Positions 16,976 to 24,846 of a stretch of 64,000 bases of DNA are shown here, piece by piece. The first letter of the stretch is position 1. Every line of letters starts with the position of its first letter. Made by a program: the position numbers and the translations under genes. A model generated the notes under the pieces. That model made no database searches and was not told the origin of the DNA. It was given only the letters and a program-made list of their open reading frames with translations. Source of the stretch: Anaerolineae bacterium (GTDB taxonomy: Bacteria; Chloroflexota; Anaerolineae; Aggregatilineales; Phototrophicaceae); the NCBI GenBank assembly GCA_022824465.1, contig JAJDZV010000007.1:124001-188000 (forward strand). Reading direction: 5' to 3'.

Positions 16976-17559
16976 TCGGGCGCCAAGCTGCGCGTGGCTT
17001 TCACCCGATGTTTCAGCGCCACGCTTTCGGTCACATTGACGATCAGTTCGCTCTGCATGGTCGCCATCTGTTCCGGACTGTAGTCTTGCCCCTCGGTTAA
17101 CCACCAGCGGACCATTTCCAAGACGGCTCCGATGAGATGATTAATGGCGACATCCAGGGGAATTGTCATTTCGTCAAGCGGCTCATATAGCGTGCTGACA
17201 CTTTGCGCTATCTCCCGACGGAGCGGTTTCAACGCCTTGTGTTCTTGCAGTAGATTCACCCCCAATAGGCAGGCATCCTTGTGCTCGGAGATACTTCGGA
17301 ATAGCGCGAGGCACTCGTCGTAAATTGTCTCTTGCGTTTCAATCGCGCGCATGATCAACCGATAGAGTTCGCGTAAGTGTTCGTTGAGCAATTCATCTTT
17401 GCTTTTGAAATGACGATAGAACGTCGCGTAGCCGACCTTGGCTCGCTCTGTGAGATCCTTGATCGTAAAATGCTCGTAACCTCTTTCCAGAGACAAGCTG
17501 ATGAGCGCATCGCCTAAATTCTTCTTGCTGCGAAGTATGCGTCGATCGGGTTTCTTCAT
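16972..17559 (-). CDS. TetR/AcrR-family regulator
   Basis: A 195-residue regulator with an N-terminal TetR helix-turn-helix: KKNLGDALISLSLERGYEHF, then TIKDLTERAKVGYATFYRHF. The C-terminal ligand domain is all-helical and not specific enough to name an inducer. The nearest divergent gene is an ECF sigma factor 350 bp away and the convergent one is the CAP protein, so no target stands out. It most likely represses itself and an unlinked gene set. Confidence 0.85.
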   Translation of the reverse strand: MKKPDRRILRSKKNLGDALISLSLERGYEHFTIKDLTERAKVGYATFYRHFKSKDELLNEHLRELYRLIMRAIETQETIYDECLALFRSISEHKDACLLGVNLLQEHKALKPLRREIAQSVSTLYEPLDEMTIPLDVAINHLIGAVLEMVRWWLTEGQDYSPEQMATMQSELIVNVTESVALKHRVKATRSLAPD

Positions 17560-17911
17560 GACTTGCCTATCACTTTGAGTATCGGTCTCATTATGTCAGC
17601 ATACACGTCAAACATAAGTTACAAGCGCTGGCGCGAGCGGCAATCTCTCATCAATCTCCCTGCGCTCGTCATCGGCGCGTGACTACAAATATACAAATGG
17701 TACGATTATGTAGCCATATGTGTCACAGATGACTAGACGAAACAAGACACTCAGATGCTGAATATCTCGCAATTCCAAAAGAAGCGGCGGAATCCGGCGG
17801 CGAGCTACGTTCGCATCCGCAAAAGGCGGAAGTCTGCGCCGCGCGAATTGACAAGCCGAGTGAGCCAAACGATAATGGCGATGGTATAGTTGTTCAAAGG
17901 TCGAGGCGTCG
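17560..17911. promoter_or_regulatory. Divergent regulatory region, TetR and sigma genes
   Basis: A 352-bp spacer without a convincing gene. Near its right end TGGTATAGT (17882-17890) is an extended -10 element about 21 bp before the sigma-factor ATG. No clear TetR operator palindrome could be picked out by eye. Confidence 0.45.
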
Positions 17912-18574
17912 ATGGCAAGCGAGCGAGCCAGAACTTATCGCGATTGGGTCAAGCAGGCGCAGATGTCCGACGCGCCGACGCGGAATGACGCCTTCGATCA
18001 TCTCGTGCGCGACTTCCAAGGCATGGTTTACAGCGTCGCCTACCAACGCTTGAGCGACCGCCAACTGGCTGAAGACGCCGCGCAAGAAGCCTTTCTGACG
18101 GCGTATCAAGGCATCGCCCAACTCAAGGACGTCGGCGCCTTTCCCGCCTGGCTAAAACGAATCGCCCTGAGCAAAGCCGATCGTATTCTGCGGCGCCAAG
18201 GCGCAACTATCGCCTCCCTTGACGAACGCGAGCATCTGGCCTCGAGCGAGCCGACGCCGGAAGCGCAACTCGAAGCCGCCCAACTCCGGCAACGCGTGCG
18301 TCTCGCTGTAGCCGCCCTGCCCGAAGGCGAACGCGGCGTCACGCGCGACTACTACCTGCGCGGCGAATCTCAACGCGAAATCTCCGAACGCCACAACATC
18401 CCTCTCGCCACAGTCAAGAAGCGCCTGCAATACGCGCGCGCCCGTCTGCGCGGCTTGATCACTGGCTTCAATGAGAGCTTTGATCGCGCCCTGATGCAGG
18501 AGCCGCGGCGGGAGTTCCAGCCGGTCTATATCAGTCGCCGCAATCGCGGAGGCGCGTTGCCAGACGACCGATAG
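17912..18574 (+). CDS. ECF-type RNA polymerase sigma factor
   Basis: A 220-residue sigma-70 family protein. Region 2 spans about 28-95 (HLVRDFQGMVYSVAYQRL, DAAQEAFLTAYQGI, FPAWLKRIALSKADRILR) and region 4 about 120-180 (LPEGERGVTRDYYLRGESQ, then EISERHNIPLATVKKRLQYA). Region 3 is missing, as in ECF factors. The C-terminal 35 residues extend beyond region 4 and are basic and unconserved. No anti-sigma gene is adjacent; downstream is a convergent subtilase. An extended -10 upstream suggests transcription by the housekeeping sigma factor. Confidence 0.88.
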   Translation: MASERARTYRDWVKQAQMSDAPTRNDAFDHLVRDFQGMVYSVAYQRLSDRQLAEDAAQEAFLTAYQGIAQLKDVGAFPAWLKRIALSKADRILRRQGATIASLDEREHLASSEPTPEAQLEAAQLRQRVRLAVAALPEGERGVTRDYYLRGESQREISERHNIPLATVKKRLQYARARLRGLITGFNESFDRALMQEPRREFQPVYISRRNRGGALPDDR

Positions 18575-18663
18575 CCCCGCCATTTCCCCGCCTACAAGCA
18601 AACACGAAAGAACAGGACGACCTCAAGGGCCCTCCCGGCACAATAATCACTACCAGACAGGAA

Positions 18664-19851
18664 TTAGCTGCCCGGAACCACTTCGCACGCGCCTTGCCGC
18701 ATGCAGGTCCAGGTCATATCGCCGCCATCCAGGTGCAGCTCTGCGCCCATGCCTTCGAGGATAGCCGCCATCGCCGCGACGTACGGCGCCGAAAAACTCG
18801 TGCCGTTCAGCGCCTTGTAGCCGTTGTCCAGGTAGGTAGTATGCACATCGCGCCCCGGCGCCCAGATGTCGCCGCCCTTGTTGCTGAAACTGCTGCGCGC
18901 GCCATCACGGTCAATCGCGCCGACGGCCACCACATTTTCGTAGCGCGCCGGAAATCCCGGCAGCTCGCCCCCGCTATTGCCTGCCGAGGCGATCACGGTC
19001 ACGCCCTTGCTGATGGCGTGGTTCACCGCGTCTTCCGTCACCTGCGAACCCACCGCGCTGCCAAGCGACAGATTGATGATATCAGCGCCATTATCAGCCG
19101 CGTACACGATGCCAGCCGCCACGTCGGCCATTGAGCCGCTGCCCGACGGTCCCAGCACCCGCACCGGCAAAATCGACGAGTTCGGCGCGAAACCGGCGAT
19201 ACCGATGCCGTTGTCAATATTTGCCGCGATGATGCCCGCAACGGAGCAGCCATGACCGAATACATCTTCGGGATCATCGTCGTTGTCCACGAAATCGTAG
19301 CCATTATCCAGCACGCGATCCACCAGGTCTTCGTGGCTCAGGCACACGCCCGTATCAATCACGGCGACAGTAATCTCCTGCAGTTGCCCGATATCGTTCC
19401 AGGCGGTTTCTGCCTGGATATGCGGCAGCGCCCATTGACGATCGTATTCCGGGTCGTTGGGCGGCGTGTCAAAAGCGACGCTCACCACAAAATCTTGCTC
19501 CACCAATTCGACATCGCTGTCAAATGTGAACTCATCGTCGAACTCCTCCGGCACATCAACCACCCAGATTTCCAGCGCGTCGATGCGCTCGACGATCGTC
19601 GCGCCGATGCGCTCGACGTATTCCCATTTCTCGTCGAGCGGCGTATTCGGGTCATAGTGGATCACCCAGTTGCCGGTCGGCTGCGCATTGTAGACCGGGG
19701 CGATCCGCGTACTGTCCGGCTCACCCATCGCGCCCGCCCCGCGCAGGATCAGGTCGCTCGGCGGGAATTCGCTGGCGCCCGCCGGCGCGATCAATGCCAA
19801 AACCACAAGCAAACATAGTCCAACGGATGTGACGCGGCGTATGGATTTCAT
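18664..19851 (-). CDS. Secreted subtilisin-family (S8) serine protease
   Basis: A 395-residue exported protease: signal peptide 1-26, a propeptide-like region (about 60-128, with FDDEFTFDSDVELVEQD), then the S8 catalytic domain. The triad is D166 in AVIDTGV, H200 in FGHGCSVAGIIAA and S352 in NGTSFSAPYVAA, with oxyanion N292 in SAGNSGG. The usual HGTHVAG is HGCSVAG here: the catalytic histidine remains, but the following T and second H are replaced, leaving a cysteine next to the active site. The gene is monocistronic. It probably degrades extracellular protein for nutrition. Confidence 0.92.
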   Translation of the reverse strand: MKSIRRVTSVGLCLLVVLALIAPAGASEFPPSDLILRGAGAMGEPDSTRIAPVYNAQPTGNWVIHYDPNTPLDEKWEYVERIGATIVERIDALEIWVVDVPEEFDDEFTFDSDVELVEQDFVVSVAFDTPPNDPEYDRQWALPHIQAETAWNDIGQLQEITVAVIDTGVCLSHEDLVDRVLDNGYDFVDNDDDPEDVFGHGCSVAGIIAANIDNGIGIAGFAPNSSILPVRVLGPSGSGSMADVAAGIVYAADNGADIINLSLGSAVGSQVTEDAVNHAISKGVTVIASAGNSGGELPGFPARYENVVAVGAIDRDGARSSFSNKGGDIWAPGRDVHTTYLDNGYKALNGTSFSAPYVAAMAAILEGMGAELHLDGGDMTWTCMRQGACEVVPGS

Positions 19852-20024
19852 GGCTCGTCCCCAACTAAGGCGAAACAGAATCGCAGACTCATTGTAACTG
19901 TTCTAATCCACTTTACGCAAGAAAACCACAGGCGTCGCGCTTGTGCCACTGGTCCGCCCCCGGTTGATACGTGCCACAAGGCCGTCGTCATCGCCAGCGG
20001 GAGGGCGTCCGCTCGCCGCAAGGT

Positions 20025-20297
20025 CTAAGCTTCAAGCGTGCCTCGCCCACGCCGATACCGCTGAACCAACTCGAATACATCCACGCCCATCGGCTCGAAG
20101 ACATGAATCATATCGATATGCGGCCAGTTGGTCAGCAGCAGATCATCGCGGCGCCCCCAGACATCCATGATCTGCCAAGGCGGGTGATTGCGATTGCCGA
20201 GCGGCTGGATCGGACCGACGTTGCCGCCGGTAGCGGCGCGCAGGCCGGTCGAGAATGTCGTGCTGGAAGATTTCGGTCGCCAGCTAATTGATATCAA
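20025..20297 (-). pseudogene. Possible gene remnant, unrecognised
   Basis: A 90-codon minus-strand frame whose middle part (DVWGRRDDLLLTNWPHIDM, then HVFEPMGVDVFELVQRY) has the residue mix of real protein. The first part does not, which suggests a frameshifted fragment of a decayed gene. I cannot name the family. It lies in a stretch where every other recognisable gene is broken. The flanking 19852-20024 shows nothing. Confidence 0.25.
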
Positions 20298-20306
20298 CCC
20301 GTCCGT

Positions 20307-20462
20307 ATGAATCGAGAGGCGACCTGTGTCATTTGTGGAGTGAAATCTGTGTCGCGCAATGTGCCGTCGGTGACCACAGCCGCGGTCCTGCTTGCCATCC
20401 CTTTAATATTTGCCAACCTGATCATCGACCTGCTTTACGGCGTCCTTGATCCTCGCATTTGA
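20307..20462 (+). pseudogene. C-terminal fragment of a DppB-type ABC permease
   Basis: In one plus-strand frame codons from 20352 encode SRNVPSVTTAAVLLAIPL followed by NLIIDLLYGVLDPRI and TGA. This matches the C-terminus of the intact DppB-type permease encoded at 23711-24688 (NRDLPLVQTAVVLLAI...NLIIDLLYGVLDPRIRLE). At DNA level 20413-20443 is identical to 23739-23769 on the other strand over 31 bp. The TGA replaces the CGA arginine codon of the intact gene. Upstream of 20352 there is no permease homology, so only about 37 codons remain. Confidence 0.75.
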
Positions 20463-21458
20463 CTCGCGCGAGGGGAGCGACTGTGAGCCGGGGGCAGATC
20501 AACTCCACCGGTAGCGTATGCTGCTGTGGCTCAATGCGCTCAGCCGCGATCAAGCGCAGCAAACTCTCAACCGCTAGCCTGCCCATCTTCGGCAGCGGCT
20601 GACGCACCGTCGTAAGCCCCGGCTGAGTGAGCCCCGACGCCAGCACACCGTCAAATCCCGCGATCGACAGCTCGCCGGGAGTGCGCAGGCCCCGCGCCTT
20701 CGCCAGCGACAAGACATGGATCGCCACCGGGTCGGTGAAAACAGAATCGCCGTCGGCGGCTGCGGCAGGGCAATCAAAGTCGTAAACGTGCGCGCTTCAT
20801 AATCCTCCGCGCTCGAATCCGCTGCGACCACCAACGCGGGATCATAGCGGATGCCCGCCTCCCGCAACGCCCCGGCATACCCGGCGTGCAGGTCATAATC
20901 CGTCTCGAAGACTTCCGGCAGACGTTCAAAGCCGATGCGCCGATGCCCAAGCCCGATCAAATGCGCAGTCAGCAGACGCGCGCCGCCTTCATGGTCGGCC
21001 GCCACTTACGACACATCATCGCGCGGGATGCGGCGCGGCATTCATCAAGCGGCACAAGGCGGCCGTCTCGCTCAGCCGTGGCGGCCAAGCCACGATGATG
21101 CCATCCACGTCGCGCGACCGGCACAGGTTCTTGATACGCGCTTCCTTGCCCGCCAAGGACGTTTAAGTATAAGATTGCCCTCAGCGAATTCCGCCGCCGA
21201 TGCCATCCCCGTGATCGACTCAGCCACAAAATCCGCGACATTGTGAATCGGATAATTGACCACCAAACCGATCTTGTCCGTGCGCTGACGCCGGTGATTC
21301 CGCGCGGCCGCCGACGGCTGATAACACAGTTCGCTCGCCGCCTTCTCAATCCGCGCCTTCGTCTGTGGGGAGACATCCACGCGGTCGTTCAGCGCCTTCG
21401 AAATTGTCGAACGCGACAGGCCCAAACGCTTCGACAAATCTTCTATCGTGACCGGCAC
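20422..21458 (-). pseudogene. LacI-family regulator, frameshifted
   Basis: The GTG at 21458 opens a LacI-type DNA-binding head (TIEDLSKRLGLSRSTISKAL, then PQTKARIEKAASELCYQPS). The sugar-binding part continues in other frames: EARIKNLCRSRDVDGIIVAW near 21060-21150, GARLLTAHLIGLGHRRIGFE near 20940-21000, then SIAGFDGVLASGLTQPGLTT near 20600-20680. At least three frameshifts (near 21170, 21010 and 20740) are needed to join these parts, so no full regulator can be made. Neighbouring genes are intact, which argues for true decay rather than poor sequence. Its last codons overlap the permease fragment on the other strand. Confidence 0.82.
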
Positions 21459-21616
21459 TGTATGATGCCCCGCTCGCCTTTCGCGACCCGATTTCCAACG
21501 GTCGGCGCCAGTCGTCCCGAATCGGTGAACCCGCCATGCCGGCGCCGGCCCTTGGCGCGTCCGCGCAATTGCGTGCTATGTTTGCGTCTGACGAAGCTAG
21601 GGGAAAGCATCGCTCA

Positions 21617-21985
21617 ATGGTGACTCAAGAGCGGCTCGACGCCGTCGACGATTTCTGGCGGCTTGAAGCGGAAAACGCGAACCCGCTGGAGAAAACCTAT
21701 CTGAACAACGGGGAGCTGCGTATCAAGATGTCGCCGAATCAAGATCATACGTGGCTGGCTGGCGAGATTGCGCGGCTGCTCGGCAACCATGTGGTCGAAG
21801 ACAAGTTGGGATATGTCTTCGTTGAATGCGGTTGCCAACTGCCTAGCGGCCGCCCAGCCCTGCTTTTGCCAGACGTATCATTCGAAAGCCGCGCGCGCTC
21901 AGCGCAGCCACGTCTGCGTACCGACGCGCCATACATGCCCAGCGCGTTCCCCCGCCCGAAGCGCTGTGTCGGCTATCAGCGTTGA
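21617..21985 (+). pseudogene. Truncated Uma2-family nuclease-like gene
   Basis: From ATG 21617 the frame encodes about 85 residues typical of the Uma2/DUF820 fold: PLEKTYLNNGELRIKMSPN, then DHTWLAGEIARLLGNHV and LLLPDVSFESRAR. After that, where the family has its P-x-L-x-V-E-V-LSP core, the frame turns into unrelated Arg/Pro-rich sequence. The second half is therefore lost or out of frame. Uma2 proteins are PD-(D/E)XK-like with unclear function and often multicopy in Chloroflexota and cyanobacteria. Confidence 0.65.
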
Positions 21986-22024
21986 GAGGGCCTGCGCGAC
22001 CAACCCGACGCTCGCCCCACTCGA

Positions 22025-22759
22025 CTACAGCAAGTCGATCGCATCCCAACTGCCATCGCTGCGAGCGGCGACGCGATGCCCCGTCAATCCGCCGGCATCC
22101 TGCCGCGCCAAAAACACGAAGGCCGGCGCCAGCAAAGCCGGATCCACCCACCGCTGTTTCAGTTCCTCGGTATAATTCTGCGCCGACATCGGCGTATTGA
22201 TCGGCGCGCCCGGCGTTGCGGCGTTGACGGCGATATTGAATTCCCTGCCTTCCAGCGCCAGGCATTTCATCAAGCCTTCGATGCCATGCTTGCCCGGGTT
22301 ATAGGCGACCTCTTCAATGAATCCCTTGTAGCCAGAACCCGACGACAGATAAACGAGGCTGCCGCCGCCGGCGTTGATCATCGGCTCCCAGACCGCCTTG
22401 CTCAAGATAAAAGCCGCCTGCAAGATGATATTGATTTCTTTCTGCCAGTCCGCCAGTGTGATCTCCCGCATGGAGCGCGTGATCAACAGCGCCGCGTTAT
22501 GCACCAGGACGCGCGGCGCGCCGTAATGAGCCAGCGCCGCATCAGCCGCGCGCTGTGTTTCGCCAGCATCGGCGAGGTCGACCGTGATCGACAAGGCATC
22601 GCCCCCGTTTTGCTTGATTTCGGCCGCGACATCCGCCAGCAAATCGCCGCGGATATCCAGCAGCGCCACCCGCATGCCTTCCGCCGCATACGCTTTGGCG
22701 ATGGCGTAACCCAGCCCTTGCGCCGCGCCCGTGACGATCGCTGTATGTCCTTGCAGCAT
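22025..22759 (-). CDS. Short-chain dehydrogenase/reductase
   Basis: A 244-residue classical SDR, cytosolic NAD(P)-dependent oxidoreductase. The cofactor motif is TGAAQGLGYAIA near 11-22; VHNAAL corresponds to the NNAG motif. The catalytic serine sits in YLSSGSGYKG and the YxxxK pair in VAYNPGKHG. The C-terminal Rossmann edge is normal. D in LLDIRGD after strand 2 suggests NAD preference. It is the last gene of the binding protein - DppB - DppC - SDR operon, starting 10 bp after DppC, so its substrate is likely derived from the imported compound. Confidence 0.88.
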   Translation of the reverse strand: MLQGHTAIVTGAAQGLGYAIAKAYAAEGMRVALLDIRGDLLADVAAEIKQNGGDALSITVDLADAGETQRAADAALAHYGAPRVLVHNAALLITRSMREITLADWQKEINIILQAAFILSKAVWEPMINAGGGSLVYLSSGSGYKGFIEEVAYNPGKHGIEGLMKCLALEGREFNIAVNAATPGAPINTPMSAQNYTEELKQRWVDPALLAPAFVFLARQDAGGLTGHRVAARSDGSWDAIDLL

Positions 22760-22768
22760 CCACCCCTC

Positions 22769-23698
22769 CTACAGACCTTGCCCCGAACCGCGCAGCCGCG
22801 GATCAAGAAAGTCGCGCAGCCAATCGCCCAGGATATTGATCGACACAACCGTCAGCATGATGGCGATGCCCGGGAAGACCGCCAACCACCAGGAGCCGCT
22901 GAGCAACTGATTCCGGCTGTCAGCCAGCATCGCGCCCCAGGTCGGCACGTTCTCCGGCACGCCCAAACCCAGAAACGAAAGCGAAGCCTCGGCGAGGATT
23001 ACGCCGGCCACATTGAACGAAGCGATAACGATCAATGGCGTGAGGATATTGGGCAGGATGGTGCGAAAGAGGATGCGCCATTCGGTAGCGCCCAATGCCT
23101 TCACCGCTTCGACATATTCTTTCTCGCGTTGGGCGAGGGTTTCCCCGCGCGCGATGCGGGCATAGACGACCCACTGACCCACGCCGAGCACGAAGACAAG
23201 ATTGAACAAGCCCTCGCCAAGCACCGATAAGACCATGATGGCGAAGAGGATGAAGGGGAAAGCCAGTTGAATATCGGCCAGTCGCATGATGATATCGTCA
23301 ACGCGACCGCCAAAATAACCAGCGAGCAAACCAAGGATGGCGCCTGCGCCGCCGCCAATCCCCACCGCGATCAAGCCGACGGAGACGGAGACCCGCGCCC
23401 CAAACACGACGCGAGAGAAGACATCGCGCCCGGTCGAGTCGCTGCCGAGCAGATGTACTAATTCGCCGTTGCGATCGTAATAGAGCGGCGGTTTGAGCAC
23501 GGAGAAGATCTCGACGCGGTTGGGATCTTTGGGCGCGATCTGCAGCGCGAAGATGGCGCAAAGCGCGATAAGCGACAGGAAGAATACTGCAACCATGGGA
23601 TAGCGCGCCTGGACCATGCTCTTGAAGGCGCGGCGGGCGGGCGAAGGCGTCTCGTATATCTCGTCGATTTCGAGCCGGTTGATTGGGCTGTGGCTCAC
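22769..23698 (-). CDS. Oligopeptide-type ABC permease, DppC-like
   Basis: A 309-residue inner-membrane subunit of an SBP5-type importer. It has one N-terminal membrane segment, the LGSDSTGRDVFSRVVFGARV segment typical of DppC/OppC, and the EAA loop region YVEAVKALGATEWRILFRTI that contacts the ATPase, then ASLSFLGLGVPENVPTWG. It begins 12 bp after the DppB-like gene. No ATPase genes are in this operon; the subunits encoded at 34175-36261 or elsewhere would have to energise it. Confidence 0.88.
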   Translation of the reverse strand: MSHSPINRLEIDEIYETPSPARRAFKSMVQARYPMVAVFFLSLIALCAIFALQIAPKDPNRVEIFSVLKPPLYYDRNGELVHLLGSDSTGRDVFSRVVFGARVSVSVGLIAVGIGGGAGAILGLLAGYFGGRVDDIIMRLADIQLAFPFILFAIMVLSVLGEGLFNLVFVLGVGQWVVYARIARGETLAQREKEYVEAVKALGATEWRILFRTILPNILTPLIVIASFNVAGVILAEASLSFLGLGVPENVPTWGAMLADSRNQLLSGSWWLAVFPGIAIMLTVVSINILGDWLRDFLDPRLRGSGQGL

Positions 23699-23710
23699 AG
23701 CTGCTCCCTT

Positions 23711-24688
23711 TTACTCGAGTCGAATGCGCGGATCAAGCACGCCGTAAAGCAGGTCGATGATCAGGTTGGTAAATACGAAAAGGATGGCGAGCAGAACAAC
23801 GGCGGTTTGCACCAGCGGCAGGTCGCGATTGTTGATCGCGTCGAAGACCAACCGCCCCACACCGGGCCAAGAGAAGACAGTTTCCGTTACGATTACCCCG
23901 CTGAGCAGAAAGGCGAATTGCAAGCCGACCACTGTGACGATGGGTATAAGAGCATTGCGGAAAGCGTGGCGGACGAGCACGGTGCGTTCGGTCAAGCCTT
24001 TGCTGCGGGCGGTGACGACATAATCCTGCCGCAGGACTTCAAGCACCGCCGAACGAATAAGCCGCGAGTTCCGAGCGATGGAAAAGACCGAGACGGTGAC
24101 GACGGGCATGGCCAGATACCGCAGGGCATTGGGCAGGTTGGCGAAGGCTTCTGCGGTGTTGCCTTCTAGCAGCGGCTTGATAAATGGCACATGACCCGAC
24201 ACCGGCATCCAGCGCAGGGTAACGCCGAAAAAAAGAATAAACATGAGACCAAGCCAGAAGCTGGGCATCGATTGCCCAAACATGGCGGCGAGCATGAGCG
24301 TGCCATCGGTCATGGTGCCGCGTTTGGTCGCCGCGATGAAACCAATCGGGAAGGCGATGATGGTCGAGAAGATGAAGCCGCATATCGTCAATTCGAGGGT
24401 TGCGGGCATGCGCTCCATCACGACGCCGAAAGCCGGCACGCGATGCAGCAGCGAAGTGCCAGTATCGCCGCGCGCGAGGTTGACAAGAAAGCTGATGTAT
24501 TGTTCGGGCAAGGGACGGTCGAAGCCGAGCTTCCTCCGCGCTTCCAGCCGCTCCTCTTTGCTGGCGCGCTCGCTGATGTAAAAGATCGTGGGATCGCCGG
24601 AGAGATGAATCGAAATGAAGGTCAAAAACGTCACGCCGATGATGACGATAATCGTTAGAAGCAAACGGCGGATGATGTATTTGTGCAT
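23711..24688 (-). CDS. Oligopeptide-type ABC permease, DppB-like
   Basis: A 325-residue inner-membrane permease with the DppB-type start MHKYIIRRLLLTIIVIIGV, the EAA-loop segment YVVTARSKGLTERTVLVRHA and the C-terminal NLIIDLLYGVLDPRIRLE. It pairs with the DppC-like protein downstream to form the membrane channel. It follows the binding-protein gene after a 158-bp gap filled by two strong hairpins. A fragment nearly identical to its 3' end lies at 20352-20462, showing that a close paralogue once existed nearby. Confidence 0.9.
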   Translation of the reverse strand: MHKYIIRRLLLTIIVIIGVTFLTFISIHLSGDPTIFYISERASKEERLEARRKLGFDRPLPEQYISFLVNLARGDTGTSLLHRVPAFGVVMERMPATLELTICGFIFSTIIAFPIGFIAATKRGTMTDGTLMLAAMFGQSMPSFWLGLMFILFFGVTLRWMPVSGHVPFIKPLLEGNTAEAFANLPNALRYLAMPVVTVSVFSIARNSRLIRSAVLEVLRQDYVVTARSKGLTERTVLVRHAFRNALIPIVTVVGLQFAFLLSGVIVTETVFSWPGVGRLVFDAINNRDLPLVQTAVVLLAILFVFTNLIIDLLYGVLDPRIRLE

Positions 24689-24738
24689 TTGAGCGTTGCA
24701 GCCCCAACGTAATTGTCGCCCGGTGATCGAATCTGTAG

Positions 24739-24825
24739 GGGCGACCGTAGGGCAGTGTCTACGCGCCCCAGCGGGTCGCCCGTGTATCGCATATCCAAAA
24801 GCGGGTCAGCCACAATGGCTGACCC
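24739..24825. repeat. Two hairpins between binding-protein and permease genes
   Basis: GGGCGACC (24739-24746) pairs with GGTCGCCC (24774-24781), and GGGTCAGCCA (24803-24812) pairs perfectly with TGGCTGACCC (24816-24825) around a CAA loop. Both belong to the dispersed repeat family. Placed just after the binding-protein stop codon, they could protect the upstream mRNA or partly terminate transcription, giving more binding protein than permease. Confidence 0.7.
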
Positions 24826-24846
24826 CTACAGAAGCGACAAACGCGA

